The notes under the pieces: generated by a model | Told to the model about the DNA's origin: nothing | What the model saw: the letters and a program-made list of their open reading frames with translations, nothing else | The model's database searches: none | NCBI RefSeq assembly: GCF_048820975.1 | Contig: NZ_JBMEUF010000001.1 | Span: 744,001 to 808,000, forward strand | Source of the DNA: Glaciecola sp048820975 | Lineage (GTDB): Bacteria > Pseudomonadota > Gammaproteobacteria > Enterobacterales > Alteromonadaceae | Reading direction: 5' to 3' | Length of the DNA stretch: 64,000 nucleotides | Translations under genes and position numbers: made by a program | Part shown: positions 28,153 to 36,274 of the stretch, in pieces | How positions within the stretch are numbered: the stretch's first letter is position 1 | How the letters are laid out: every line of letters starts with the position of its first letter

Positions 28153-29879
28153 ATAATTAGGTCGCTTATATCTTCTAAGTCTTTTAGTGCATCGTATTGA
28201 GTATCTTCTTGATCAGGTATTATTCTTGATAAAGCCATAACCAATGCAACTGCACCGTCTATTTTACTTTCGCGCTTTTCTTTAACAGGGCGCATCATTT
28301 TTTCATCGCGGGTAACTGCGGCAATCATATTGCCAAGGCACCAAGTCATAATAGGGTTTCCATCATGGTGAAAGCGGCCAGATTCAATTGCGGCTTCTAG
28401 CTCTTTCATTGGCGCGGTCATTTGCGTGTAATTCTGAGGAACTGTGACAACTTCAAGCCCCTCGTCTAACAAGTCATGAGAAATACCAGTAGCTCCATGA
28501 GGGTCTATTGGTATGCTTGTTATTTTGAATGATTCTCTAAGCTCTAAGATTTCATCTTTAACTTCTCTGAAATCTACCTCTGCACCTGGTGTTGGTGTTA
28601 AGAAGCCCATGTTTACCCATTTTTCATAGCGCTCGGCTAATTTAGGGTTTTCACTATTTGAATAAACGGTATCTTCTGGAATATAGAATGATGGGGCAAC
28701 GCAGTAATAATGGCGCTGTCTTTCTATATCCCGATAAAATATTTGTACGCGAGCGGTTAAATCTAACTTTGATGCTAAATCTAGTGAAACGGTTGCTTCA
28801 CACCCTGCAAAATCATTAAGTGAAAGCGTTTCATCAAAACAAGCTTTCCACTTTTCAAGGTTGATAAATGCATCTTTAGCTTGAACCCAAATATTACAAT
28901 GCTTGGTTTTAAACTGTGATTGTCTGCGCTTACTGGCTATTGCTCGTTTTAACTGGGTTTCTAAATATTCTTTTGAAACCGATACGCCATAATTTGGATT
29001 GGCTTTTTTAACCGATTCGATTTTAGTCCAGTCATCATCTGGATCTAATGTATAAACTAAACCGAACATTTTTTCGTTTCGGCTTATACCCTCTAAATTA
29101 TCTATGACTTCTTGACGGATAGAATAACAAGGCCCCTCAATGTCATAACCAGAGGTTGTAATAAAGGCTTGAATAGGTTGCTCTCTGGCACCCATTCCAG
29201 TATCCATTGTATCTATTTGCGCAGATGTTTTATGTTCGTGAACTTCATCATGTATAGCGCATGATGGGCTTGAACCATCACCGGGGTCACCAATAACAGG
29301 TTCAAACCTTGAGTTATCAGCGGGTTTATTTAAGTTTTGGGCGTTAATCTCTACACCGAAGTAGTCAACTAAATCAGGTAGCTTTTTACATATCTGCTTA
29401 GCCGGCCTAAATACTTCAAGGGCTTGCTTTTCAGTAGTTGCACCGCAATAAACTTCCGCGCCATACTCACCGTCAGCGCATAGCATATATAAACCAATAC
29501 CAGCAATAAGAGCAGTCTTGCCATTTTTTCTTGGCACCTCTATATAAACGGTTTGGTATCTACGCTTATTAGTTGATTTTCTTTTCCAGCCAAAGACAAT
29601 GCATATTATTAATAACTGCCAAGGCTCAAGCACAAGAAGCTTTTTCTCAGCGGCCCATTTGCCTTTGGTGTGCGGTAGCTTTTGAATGAAAACGCAAACA
29701 CGCTGCGCAGCCGCTCGGTCAAACTTATATTTAAACCCGCGCTTTTTCTCTCTAGCCAAATCGTTTATATGCTGCTCACATGCTAAGCGAACATATCTGC
29801 ATACTTCTATTCTTCCGTTAACAATATCTCTAGCATACTTGTTAGCTGCGTTTACAAAGTTATTGCCGTTAGAAGCCAT
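28149..29879 (-). CDS. terL: Terminase large subunit (HK97-like)
   Basis: 576 residues. The ATPase part has the adenine-binding QLLIICIVFGW region, Walker A-like VPRKNGKTALIAG, and Walker B followed by the acidic pair in CAIHDEVHEH. The C-terminal nuclease domain has SLDLASKLDLTA and DPHGATGI. It cuts and pumps DNA into the prohead. Follows terS with a small overlap. Confidence 0.94.
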   Translation of the reverse strand: MASNGNNFVNAANKYARDIVNGRIEVCRYVRLACEQHINDLAREKKRGFKYKFDRAAAQRVCVFIQKLPHTKGKWAAEKKLLVLEPWQLLIICIVFGWKRKSTNKRRYQTVYIEVPRKNGKTALIAGIGLYMLCADGEYGAEVYCGATTEKQALEVFRPAKQICKKLPDLVDYFGVEINAQNLNKPADNSRFEPVIGDPGDGSSPSCAIHDEVHEHKTSAQIDTMDTGMGAREQPIQAFITTSGYDIEGPCYSIRQEVIDNLEGISRNEKMFGLVYTLDPDDDWTKIESVKKANPNYGVSVSKEYLETQLKRAIASKRRQSQFKTKHCNIWVQAKDAFINLEKWKACFDETLSLNDFAGCEATVSLDLASKLDLTARVQIFYRDIERQRHYYCVAPSFYIPEDTVYSNSENPKLAERYEKWVNMGFLTPTPGAEVDFREVKDEILELRESFKITSIPIDPHGATGISHDLLDEGLEVVTVPQNYTQMTAPMKELEAAIESGRFHHDGNPIMTWCLGNMIAAVTRDEKMMRPVKEKRESKIDGAVALVMALSRIIPDQEDTQYDALKDLEDISDLII

Positions 29880-30330
29880 CGAATGAATTATCTTTTTTAG
29901 TTTTAGATTTGCCGATTAAGCGTGTTCGGCTGCTTGGGTCTAAACCTAATAAGGCCCCGAAAGATTGTATTTGACGCTTAGCTTCATTAACTGCGGTTAA
30001 TGCTGGGTTCTTTACATAACCACCTTGAGAACCCTCAACCACAATACCTAATTTACAAACCTCTATTTCAGCCATTCGCCAACGCTCGTACGCCATGCAA
30101 TAAGATTCAAGATTAACTAAGTCAACTTCGGTAACTATTTCTTCACTACATAATCGCGGGGCTAACCATTCCCACATGCCCTTAGCATTTTCAAAATCTG
30201 CCATCCATTCAGGAACGGCTATATTTTTTAAGGGCGCAAAGTTTGGCTCGTTATGGTTAATTTCTCTTTTGCCCGGATTACCAGCCAGCAACTTTTGCTT
30301 AGTTGGCTTGGGCTTTCTACCTCTAGCCAT
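29869..30330 (-). CDS. terS: Terminase small subunit (P27 family)
   Basis: 153 residues starting MARGRKPKPTKQKLLAGNPG, the hallmark basic N-terminus of P27-family small terminases, with a helical centre (VNLESYCMAYERWR) and a PSSRTRL tail. It recognises the packaging site and hands DNA to TerL. The HNH gene upstream is the usual partner in this type of cos phage. Confidence 0.9.
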   Translation of the reverse strand: MARGRKPKPTKQKLLAGNPGKREINHNEPNFAPLKNIAVPEWMADFENAKGMWEWLAPRLCSEEIVTEVDLVNLESYCMAYERWRMAEIEVCKLGIVVEGSQGGYVKNPALTAVNEAKRQIQSFGALLGLDPSSRTRLIGKSKTKKDNSFDGF

Positions 30331-30441
30331 AACGTGCCTTTTAGAAAATCATGAATTTTTTAATTTCGCGGGTGTAAAAATGTCTCTGGGATGCTGTATA
30401 GCGTTCCAAAGGTAGTAGGGATTTGACCTCCCCCCTCTATG
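30331..30441 (-). other. Probable packaging (cos) region between HNH and terS
   Basis: This non-coding 111-bp stretch carries, on the minus strand, GGGGGGAGGTCAAATCC and a CCCAGAGACATTTTTACAC block directly before terS. The position and the G-run fit the cos region of HK97-like phages that use an HNH endonuclease with the terminase. The exact nick sites cannot be read. Confidence 0.5.
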
Positions 30442-30819
30442 CTATATGTAGTTGTTTTTATTATTGTTTTCAATAGCTGTCTTGAGTCCGTGGCACTTAC
30501 TACAGAGCGTTTGTAAGTTTGATGGGTGGTCTTTGCCGCCTTGGTGCTTGGGTATCTTATGATCGCAGTGAGTACCTGTCTTAGCTATCCCTTTAGCTAA
30601 ACATGATTGACATAAATGTTTATCACGTTGATGCACTAACGCTTTAAGTTTGCGCCAGTTGTGGTCATAGCCTCGCTCATGAGCGTTACCTTTAAGGCGC
30701 TCATTGTTACCCCAACCAGCTCTATCCTTATGCTTTAAGCAGTAGCCTTGGTTACTGTGATCACGTACTAACTCTTTACACTTAGCAACTCTACAGCACT
30801 TAGCGGGACGTGAGGGCAT
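30442..30819 (-). CDS. HNH endonuclease (HK97 gp74-like)
   Basis: 125 residues with cysteine pairs CCRVAKCKELV and CQSC, GYDHNWRKLKALVHQRD and the HNH core HCDHKIPKHQGGKDHPSNLQ followed by CSKCH. In HK97-type phages this enzyme works with terminase in cos cleavage. It lies directly upstream of the probable cos region and terS. Confidence 0.92.
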   Translation of the reverse strand: MPSRPAKCCRVAKCKELVRDHSNQGYCLKHKDRAGWGNNERLKGNAHERGYDHNWRKLKALVHQRDKHLCQSCLAKGIAKTGTHCDHKIPKHQGGKDHPSNLQTLCSKCHGLKTAIENNNKNNYI

Positions 30820-30908
30820 ATGCAGATCCTATTCACTATTTAATATATATTACCGTGATATTTCTAACTGCTATTCACTTATGCAGTTATTATTCACATC
30901 TTATGCAG
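30819..30908. repeat. Interleaved short repeats TATGCAG and ATTCAC
   Basis: TATGCAG occurs at 30819, 30880 and 30902 and ATTCAC at 30831, 30873 and 30892, alternating through the gap between the HNH and receiver-domain genes. They could be binding sites for a packaging or regulatory protein. No other feature is seen in this gap. Confidence 0.4.
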
Positions 30909-31356
30909 TTAATATAGGATCGTTAACACTAGGTCTTGTTATTAAGTTGACAGCAAATTCTCTATTTGATTTGATAAGCTCATTCATACTATTAACAAAT
31001 GATTGCTGTGTAATGATTTCTACTAGCCTGTGCATATTGATAGGCTTGGTAAGGAAGTCTATGCAACCTACTTGGTAACAACTTACCTCTGTCTTATCAC
31101 ACACATCGGCTGTAATAAATAAAATAGGTATATCAGCAGTAACAGAAGAACGCGCCAACTTACCCGCCACTTCTACACCATCCATACCAGACATTATTAC
31201 ATCTAATATAATTAGGTCAGGCTTTATCTTGATAGCCATATCAATCGCATCAATTGGGGTGCATGCGAATGATTTTGTAACCTCACCTATCTTACTAATG
31301 GTTTCATTAATAATAGATAAGTCTATTGGGCTATCATCTACAATAAGTATTTTCAT
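30901..31356 (-). CDS. Stand-alone response-regulator receiver (REC) domain protein
   Basis: 151 residues. A complete receiver: acidic pair D7 D8, phospho-acceptor D52 in LIILDVIM, T82 in ITAD and K104 in TKP. About 30 residues follow with no output domain. It is in the prophage lysis/packaging cassette, overlapping the coiled-coil gene upstream by 4 bp. Receiver domains are normally partners of histidine kinases; none is present in the prophage, so host signalling input or mimicry is inferred. Confidence 0.92.
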   Translation of the reverse strand: MKILIVDDSPIDLSIINETISKIGEVTKSFACTPIDAIDMAIKIKPDLIILDVIMSGMDGVEVAGKLARSSVTADIPILFITADVCDKTEVSCYQVGCIDFLTKPINMHRLVEIITQQSFVNSMNELIKSNREFAVNLITRPSVNDPILTA

Positions 31357-31619
31357 GATTTAAGCAGCGTCTTTAAATAAGCGTTAAGGTCGTTTAGGGT
31401 TTTATCATTTCTATCAATAAAATCTTTCAACTCAACCTTAGAAACAAAGCGCTCTGCAACATGGTATTTATTATCGTTAATAGTGGAGTTTAAATCTTTC
31501 GCTTCACTCTCAAGCGATTTAAGCCTTGCTATAATGGGGTTGTATAAGAAGAATGCGACGAACGCACATACAGCATTAAAAGCAACAACACCTACCATGA
31601 TCCAATTGTAAGTAGTCAT
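31353..31619 (-). CDS. Small membrane-anchored coiled-coil protein, possible spanin or holin partner
   Basis: 88 residues: one N-terminal membrane helix (about 6-27) then a long coiled coil (ARLKSLESEAKDLNSTINDN). It shares a base with the holin gene and overlaps the receiver gene. An i-spanin-like arrangement is plausible in a lysis cassette, but no family could be named. Confidence 0.65.
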   Translation of the reverse strand: MTTYNWIMVGVVAFNAVCAFVAFFLYNPIIARLKSLESEAKDLNSTINDNKYHVAERFVSKVELKDFIDRNDKTLNDLNAYLKTLLKS

Positions 31620-32041
31620 TACTTTGTAACACCCTTTATTTTTTCAATAGTTCGCATACCTGCTAAACCTAACAGCATTGCTGTTAATTCCATTAATCCA
31701 TTACCAGTAAACGGATAAGCTACAAGCTCATTGGCCTGTAGTGATAGCTTGGCCCATATGTAGGTGCCAATAGCGTAACGGATAGGAAAGAACATAAATA
31801 AACCTAATGCAGCAACCCATAATAAAGCTGGACGGCCACCGGCAACCCAAACACTTCTATGTGATGCAGATGTGACATTTGCCATGGCTTGCATTAAGTG
31901 AGGCTTTTGCTTTAGTTCTTCTAATTGGTTCTTGAGCTTCAGCTTATCTTCATCAGAAGTAAATAATTTATCACCTGCATCACCAATGCTATCAACTAAG
32001 GTAGATGCACCACCTGTAAATAAATCACTAAACCAACTCAT
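31619..32041 (-). CDS. Putative holin (3TM family)
   Basis: 140 residues: N-terminal amphipathic and helical part (DEDKLKLKNQLEELKQK), then hydrophobic segments from about residue 70 (PALLWVAALGLFMFFPIRYAI and LMELTAMLLGLAGM) with the HRSVWVAGGRPALLW motif common in three-helix phage/GTA holins. It would permeabilise the inner membrane at lysis. Shares one base with each neighbour. Confidence 0.8.
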   Translation of the reverse strand: MSWFSDLFTGGASTLVDSIGDAGDKLFTSDEDKLKLKNQLEELKQKPHLMQAMANVTSASHRSVWVAGGRPALLWVAALGLFMFFPIRYAIGTYIWAKLSLQANELVAYPFTGNGLMELTAMLLGLAGMRTIEKIKGVTK

Positions 32042-32421
32042 TAGTTAACCTCAATTATATGTAATACCCAAGAATGCGAATAGAAAAATGATTTTATTAA
32101 CTCGCATGCTTCTCTACTACGAATTGCGGTTTTGGTTTTTCTGTGAAAATCAATACAAGGTGCCAAACAACCTTGAAGTTGTTCAACCTTATTGGCTGGA
32201 TGAATCTCTATCTCTGTTCTGCCTGGTACGTCTTGCAATTCAAAGTATCGGAATTGACCAGTAGTGTCATGATCTACAATATATTGCCCAGCGGGTACAC
32301 ATGACACGAAAGGTTCGTTATCTAACCATGGGCGTTCAAGAACATAAATTAATTGACCATCAGGCAGGATTAGTTCACTTAAGCAATGTGTGTCGTGTTT
32401 AGTACGGTACATTGTAAGCAT
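32041..32421 (-). CDS. DUF5675-family protein in the endolysin position
   Basis: 126 residues from ATG 32421 (GGA just upstream; an ATG at 32436 abuts the terminator T-run and is less likely). It has LPDGQLIYVLERPWLDNEPFV and VPAGQY, followed by GRTEIEIHPAN, typical of DUF5675. The family is common next to holins and its conserved His/Cys residues have led to suggestions of a lytic role, but activity is not established. No other endolysin is recognisable in the prophage. Confidence 0.75.
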   Translation of the reverse strand: MLTMYRTKHDTHCLSELILPDGQLIYVLERPWLDNEPFVSCVPAGQYIVDHDTTGQFRYFELQDVPGRTEIEIHPANKVEQLQGCLAPCIDFHRKTKTAIRSREACELIKSFFYSHSWVLHIIEVN

Positions 32422-32436
32422 ATTATATCCAGACAT

Positions 32437-32500
32437 AAAAAAGCCCCGATGGTTAAATCAGGGCTAATCAAGCGGCCATTGCAATACGTTATAGCCAGTC
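32437..32500 (-). promoter_or_regulatory. Prophage late promoter/terminator element (shared with satellite)
   Basis: On the minus strand a 22-bp block at 32496-32475 containing TATAACGTATTGCAATGG is followed after 9 bp by a terminator hairpin (AGCCC...GGGGCT plus six T, 32465-32437), ending at the first gene of the lysis operon. The site lies between the Q-like regulator and the late genes, where lambdoid phages have pR' and its terminator. The same 22 bp and a similar hairpin occur at 54705-54764. Confidence 0.7.
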
Positions 32501-32625
32501 GATGAATTAATTATAATGGAAGTAAGTTTTGCATCTACTGAACACAAGTACAGTTTAGCTAACTTTTACAACCTTAACTTATTTAAGCATTAAAAAGCGG
32601 TCAAAAAAACCCAAAATATTGTGCA

Positions 32626-33045
32626 TTACAGCTCATTCATAACAATTCTTTCGGCTTTATCTATCCAAAAGCCCTTAATTGGCAATTTACTGATGTATTT
32701 TTGAGACAAGGCGCGTCTGCATTCAACTTTCATATTTTCAATTAAATCGTCAATAGCACGTAAATCTATTGGCACGTATACATCTTGATTATGATTACCT
32801 GGTGTTGACCTTGTTGGGGAGCAGCTAGCGGAATATGAAACATCAACCCCTTTGCATTTATTATCTATTTTAACGCTTGGGCGCTTATGGTATTTAGTCG
32901 CGCTCTTTTGGCTTTGAATGAAGCTGGCCATTAAACTTGAACCGCCTGTGTTAATAGTATAGCTCTGCCAAAACTTACCCCACGCTCTAAGTTCGGCCCT
33001 AGCATGCTTTATTGTTCTAGTGTCTTCTACCATTGGCATAATCAT
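32626..33045 (-). CDS. Q-like late gene regulator (antiterminator candidate)
   Basis: 139 residues, basic, with HARAELRAWGKFWQSYT and a C-terminal AIDDLIENMKVECRRALSQKYI helix, similar in layout to small phage antitermination proteins. A GAGGAA precedes the ATG at 33045. It is the last gene before the lysis operon and the promoter/terminator element at 32437-32500, the usual place of Q. It overlaps the HTH gene by 29 bp. Identification is from context as much as sequence. Confidence 0.65.
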   Translation of the reverse strand: MIMPMVEDTRTIKHARAELRAWGKFWQSYTINTGGSSLMASFIQSQKSATKYHKRPSVKIDNKCKGVDVSYSASCSPTRSTPGNHNQDVYVPIDLRAIDDLIENMKVECRRALSQKYISKLPIKGFWIDKAERIVMNEL

Positions 33046-33259
33046 AAATTTCCTCTATGGAGTAATTCATCATCTTTAGGATCTCAAAGACCATTAAAAA
33101 AGATGGTTCAGTTTTACCAGTTTCATAATTAACAAGTGTATTCCTTGAAATACCATATTGTGCTGCTAGTTCATCTTGCGTATATCCTCTATGTTTTCTT
33201 GCTGTTTGAATTACAAGACCACCGGCGGGAATAGCTTCATGAACATCAGGCATTATCAT
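33017..33259 (-). CDS. XRE-family helix-turn-helix regulator
   Basis: 80 residues with a clear HTH: GYTQDELAAQYGISRNTLVNYETGKTEPS. It ends in the Q-like gene and starts in the end of the preceding gene, so it is expressed with the leftward early operon. It may tune late gene timing. An internal ATG two codons later is also possible. Confidence 0.9.
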   Translation of the reverse strand: MIMPDVHEAIPAGGLVIQTARKHRGYTQDELAAQYGISRNTLVNYETGKTEPSFLMVFEILKMMNYSIEEIYDYANGRRH

Positions 33260-33608
33260 TCACCTTAACTATGTATTGATTGGTTTTTGGTTGATTGTCG
33301 TTTCTGCGGGAGTCGATAATTAATTCATTTTCAACCTTTAAAAGATTTAGATAAATACCAAAAGGGTCGCTTAAAACCCCAATATATTTAACTGCATTAT
33401 CCATAAGCGCTTTTATTTTATTAGCCTTAAATTCCCTAGTTATCTTTCTAGTTTCTACTGTGTAGTAAGAGAAACGGATATAAATCCCCTCATAAAACAC
33501 TATTCTCATTCTTGTCCTAACCCTCATTAACTGCTCATTATCCCAATTAAGCTGGTCGATTTCGTGCGCTTGCTTTTGTGCAGGGGATAAGTCATTCCAG
33601 TTAATCAT
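33246..33608 (-). CDS. Prophage early protein of unknown function
   Basis: About 120 residues from ATG 33608 (MINWNDLSPAQKQAHEIDQL). The start overlaps the stop of the 28-codon gene upstream, which decides it over a further upstream start. Charged, with no motif recognised. Confidence 0.65.
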   Translation of the reverse strand: MINWNDLSPAQKQAHEIDQLNWDNEQLMRVRTRMRIVFYEGIYIRFSYYTVETRKITREFKANKIKALMDNAVKYIGVLSDPFGIYLNLLKVENELIIDSRRNDNQPKTNQYIVKVNDNA

Positions 33609-33687
33609 TGTTATCACCAATCTGGTGTTTCATATCAGCTAACTTCTTTTCAAATTCCTCTCTTCCTTGCTTGATCCTGCACTTCAT
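33601..33687 (-). CDS. 28-residue coupled micro-gene
   Basis: Reads MKCRIKQGREEFEKKLADMK and ends IGDNND. Its ATG overlaps the previous stop (ATGA) and its stop overlaps the next ATG. The peptide is charged and helical. The double overlap is the main evidence that it is translated. Confidence 0.5.
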   Translation of the reverse strand: MKCRIKQGREEFEKKLADMKHQIGDNND

Positions 33688-33920
33688 AAATTCCAAATAT
33701 TCAGCCCTTTCAGCACCTCTTTTTTAGACTCTTTCAACTCCAATGTTAAAAAACCTATTAATATAATGAGCGCACTAATTGATAAGGTATATAAAACTGG
33801 TCGTAATATACCAATCTCCATTAGTGCGACTCCAAATAAGAAAACCAACAACGATGCTAAAGCTAGAGTTATTGCTGTTTGCACTCCGGCAATGAAAAAC
33901 CTACATAAATTTTTAATCAT
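33684..33920 (-). CDS. Small inner-membrane protein, two membrane helices
   Basis: 78 residues: hydrophobic segments about 10-32 and 38-60 (VLYTLSISALIILIGFLTLE) and a short basic tail. Part of the tightly overlapped leftward operon. Function unknown; possible roles include early membrane takeover or exclusion. Confidence 0.65.
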   Translation of the reverse strand: MIKNLCRFFIAGVQTAITLALASLLVFLFGVALMEIGILRPVLYTLSISALIILIGFLTLELKESKKEVLKGLNIWNL

Positions 33921-34068
33921 TAGCCTTTTCTCCTTTCACATCTTCAGTCGGCTTAGTTTTCTTCTTGCCGAATATGCGCTCATAGTTATCAGCGTAAGCA
34001 TTGCGGTTTTCTTTTTTACGTCCCGATTTAATAGGGCCGTTGTCGTTAATGTTCCCTTCTCTACTCAT
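33913..34068 (-). CDS. 51-residue basic protein
   Basis: Starts MSREGNINDNGPIKSGRKKE and continues ERIFGKKKTKPTEDVKGE. The ATG overlaps the RuvC-like gene stop (ATGA) and the stop overlaps the next ATG. Very basic and hydrophilic, possibly nucleic-acid binding. Function unknown. Confidence 0.65.
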   Translation of the reverse strand: MSREGNINDNGPIKSGRKKENRNAYADNYERIFGKKKTKPTEDVKGEKAND

Positions 34069-34526
34069 GATGATGCACCCGCTTCTAAAAAACCAAAGTA
34101 TGCAGCGCTTCGTGTATCTTCATTACTTCGATGCCTCCAACCGGTTACTAGCTCAAACTGTTCACGGTTCTTAGCCCAGTTCTTTCTTGTAGGCTTATGT
34201 AGCTTATAGGGAATACGAAAGTGCTTAAGCATTCTTATTAGCTCGACTTGTGATTGCTGACAAGCCCCTACCTTTTTTGCGATGTTAGATTGAATGCGCA
34301 CATTCTGGTGAGTGTTACGGCCATATACAAAGTTATTAGCACATACATCTTCAATAGAGAAAGAAACAGATTTAACAGGGTGTTGACCAATCAAGCTAAA
34401 ATCAACAATAAATTCTTTTATTAAATCAATTAGGGTTAACTGCTTAAGTTCTTTAAGTTCGCCCCCTATATATATAGCTACGCCATGGCGTTCACTGTCA
34501 GGATCAATACCTATTACCATTTTCAT
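34065..34526 (-). CDS. RuvC-like Holliday junction resolvase
   Basis: 153 residues: starts MKMVIGIDPDSERHG, the first catalytic aspartate motif of RuvC/RNase H-fold resolvases, with a conserved Glu in SFSIEDV and a late acidic motif NEDTRSAAYFG. It would resolve recombination or replication branches before packaging. Follows the NinG gene with a 4-bp overlap, a common phage pairing. Confidence 0.85.
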   Translation of the reverse strand: MKMVIGIDPDSERHGVAIYIGGELKELKQLTLIDLIKEFIVDFSLIGQHPVKSVSFSIEDVCANNFVYGRNTHQNVRIQSNIAKKVGACQQSQVELIRMLKHFRIPYKLHKPTRKNWAKNREQFELVTGWRHRSNEDTRSAAYFGFLEAGASS

Positions 34527-35053
34527 AATTTAGAACCGCCCTTACCTGTTTTAATTAATCGTTTGTAATGTGTTTTAAGTGCTATTAGCTGATTAACTGA
34601 ATAATGGTTAGCCTCATGTGGGCCCATTAACCAATCGTATTGTTCTTGGCCGATGCGCTTAGGTAGGTTCTTTTCATACATCTTTCTATTACCTCCTAGC
34701 GTGATATTGCATTTAGAACATTGCTTATGTACGTTACTGGGCTCAAACCTTAAAGTTGTATTGGCGCCTACTGAGATAAAGTGCCCTGCATGCCATTCAC
34801 TGGCTATTGGTGTATCACACGTTATGCAGCCTTTTCGTTTATCTCTAATCTTTATCCAGGTGTTAAATAAATCTTGTAGTTCTTTGGTGTGTTTACCAAA
34901 TGACTTAAACGTATTTTTACGCAACTCTTTTTTTTGCTTGGTGCTTTGCGTTTTCGTTTTAATATTTAATTTCTTTTCACATTTAGCAGAGCATACTTTC
35001 TGCAGTGAGTTGTACTGCACGAACTCCTTTCTACATACCGGGCACTTCTTCAT
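34523..35053 (-). CDS. NinG/Rap-like recombination protein
   Basis: 176 residues: N-terminal zinc-binding CPVCRKEFVQYNSLQKVCSAKC, basic linker, then CITCDTPIASEWHAGHFISV and CSKCNITLGGN, the signature of lambda NinG. It is a structure-specific nuclease that boosts phage recombination. Neighbouring RuvC-like gene supports the role. Confidence 0.93.
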   Translation of the reverse strand: MKKCPVCRKEFVQYNSLQKVCSAKCEKKLNIKTKTQSTKQKKELRKNTFKSFGKHTKELQDLFNTWIKIRDKRKGCITCDTPIASEWHAGHFISVGANTTLRFEPSNVHKQCSKCNITLGGNRKMYEKNLPKRIGQEQYDWLMGPHEANHYSVNQLIALKTHYKRLIKTGKGGSKL

Positions 35054-35127
35054 TAAGCCTCGCTAACCGCTAAAACTAATTTATATTTATGTGACTCTTG
35101 TTTAATAGTCCATGTTTGGGGTTTCAT
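35053..35127 (-). CDS. 24-residue coupled micro-gene
   Basis: Reads MKPQTWTIKQESHKYKLVLA then VSEA. The ATG overlaps the methyltransferase stop (ATGA) and the TAA shares a base with the NinG ATG. The arrangement suggests translation, at least for coupling. Confidence 0.5.
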   Translation of the reverse strand: MKPQTWTIKQESHKYKLVLAVSEA

Positions 35128-35990
35128 GCTGCATCACCGAACATATCAAGCTGTCTTACAAAGACTTGTATTGGAAGTTCCATTTGACTGTATATGTGCG
35201 CTATTGCGTCAACCGTCCAGCCGTTACCTAGCATTTTGTAGCGCTGCGTGTTGCTTACATGATTTGTGTAATTGTCTGGTACTGTTTGCAATCTCTCGCA
35301 TTCGATAGGGGTTAGCTTTCTGTAGCTGTCTTTAATTTCATTTAAAAAAACAAGCTGACGTCTATTTTTCTCAAAGTAGCTTTTTAAGTTGCCCCCCTTG
35401 TAGTAGCTAGCATCAAGGCAGTGCGATTTATCGCGGTCAACATGACCTAGCCCCAAAATATCAGCTAATACAATTCCCTTATCTTCTGGTTGTTCAACAT
35501 GCCAATTGCACCAATAAAAGCGATTGCGGTTTTGAGCGCTTACTAATGCTGAGTTGATTGGAACCTTGTTAACTTCGCCCAGGGCTTGCTCAGTGTGAAA
35601 GGTTATATATTCCTCAAACTCCTTTTTCATTTTCACGTTTTCAATCAAGAATTTGATTTTAGGGTTAGATTTTTTAGCGTGTGACATAATGTCGAGCATT
35701 ACCCAAAACAACATACCCCGCTCGTCTTTATCGCCCAATTGTTTACCAGCCATAGACCACGCTTGGCAAGGGAAGCCACCTGTAACTAAATCAATACTTG
35801 ACCAGTTAATATCCCAATCTCGCCACTTTGTTACATCGCCTAACTGAATAGTGTTAGGGTAGTTAGCTTGCGTTACTTGTATAGCGTGTTTATCTATCTC
35901 AGCGGCATAATACGCAGTCGGCTTAATGCCGATTTTATTAATTGCAATTTGACCGCATGACATACCATCAAATAAGCTTAAAATATTCAT
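35124..35990 (-). CDS. DNA (cytosine-5) methyltransferase
   Basis: 288 residues with motif I SLFDGMSCGQIA, catalytic motif IV GGFPCQAWS (Cys in PCQ), motif VI ENVKM, motif VIII QNRNRFYW and C-terminal LGNGWTVDAIAH. It lies in the replication module without a restriction partner, so it probably protects phage DNA from host restriction or alters expression. Target sequence unknown. Confidence 0.95.
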   Translation of the reverse strand: MNILSLFDGMSCGQIAINKIGIKPTAYYAAEIDKHAIQVTQANYPNTIQLGDVTKWRDWDINWSSIDLVTGGFPCQAWSMAGKQLGDKDERGMLFWVMLDIMSHAKKSNPKIKFLIENVKMKKEFEEYITFHTEQALGEVNKVPINSALVSAQNRNRFYWCNWHVEQPEDKGIVLADILGLGHVDRDKSHCLDASYYKGGNLKSYFEKNRRQLVFLNEIKDSYRKLTPIECERLQTVPDNYTNHVSNTQRYKMLGNGWTVDAIAHIYSQMELPIQVFVRQLDMFGDAA

Positions 35991-36274
35991 GCTGCACCCT
36001 CGCTATACTGAGCAAGTAATTGACTGGTGTTATTGCACCAAGAAAGCTTAGATTTATTTTCAAGCCTTGGCTGGGTTGTAACGTGTTTTAGAATATCCGG
36101 CACCTTTGGAAAGAACTCGTTAGTTGCTACTTCTTGCGCTACAGCGTTGATAAAATCTTTATCAGTCATACCCTTTAGGCCATTCCAATAAACGTTGATA
36201 GCTAAATCACTTAGTTCACGGCGGTAGTAGTCACACAAGCCAGTAATTTGCACGTTAAACGTTTGGCGGTTCAT
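35987..36274 (-). CDS. Replication protein P-like helicase-loader candidate
   Basis: 95 residues: LCDYYRRELSDLAINVYWNGL and EFFPKVPDILKHV, the pattern of short phage proteins that follow the O-type initiator and recruit host helicase. Shares a base with the initiator gene upstream. Much shorter than lambda P, so the assignment is tentative. Confidence 0.6.
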   Translation of the reverse strand: MNRQTFNVQITGLCDYYRRELSDLAINVYWNGLKGMTDKDFINAVAQEVATNEFFPKVPDILKHVTTQPRLENKSKLSWCNNTSQLLAQYSEGAA

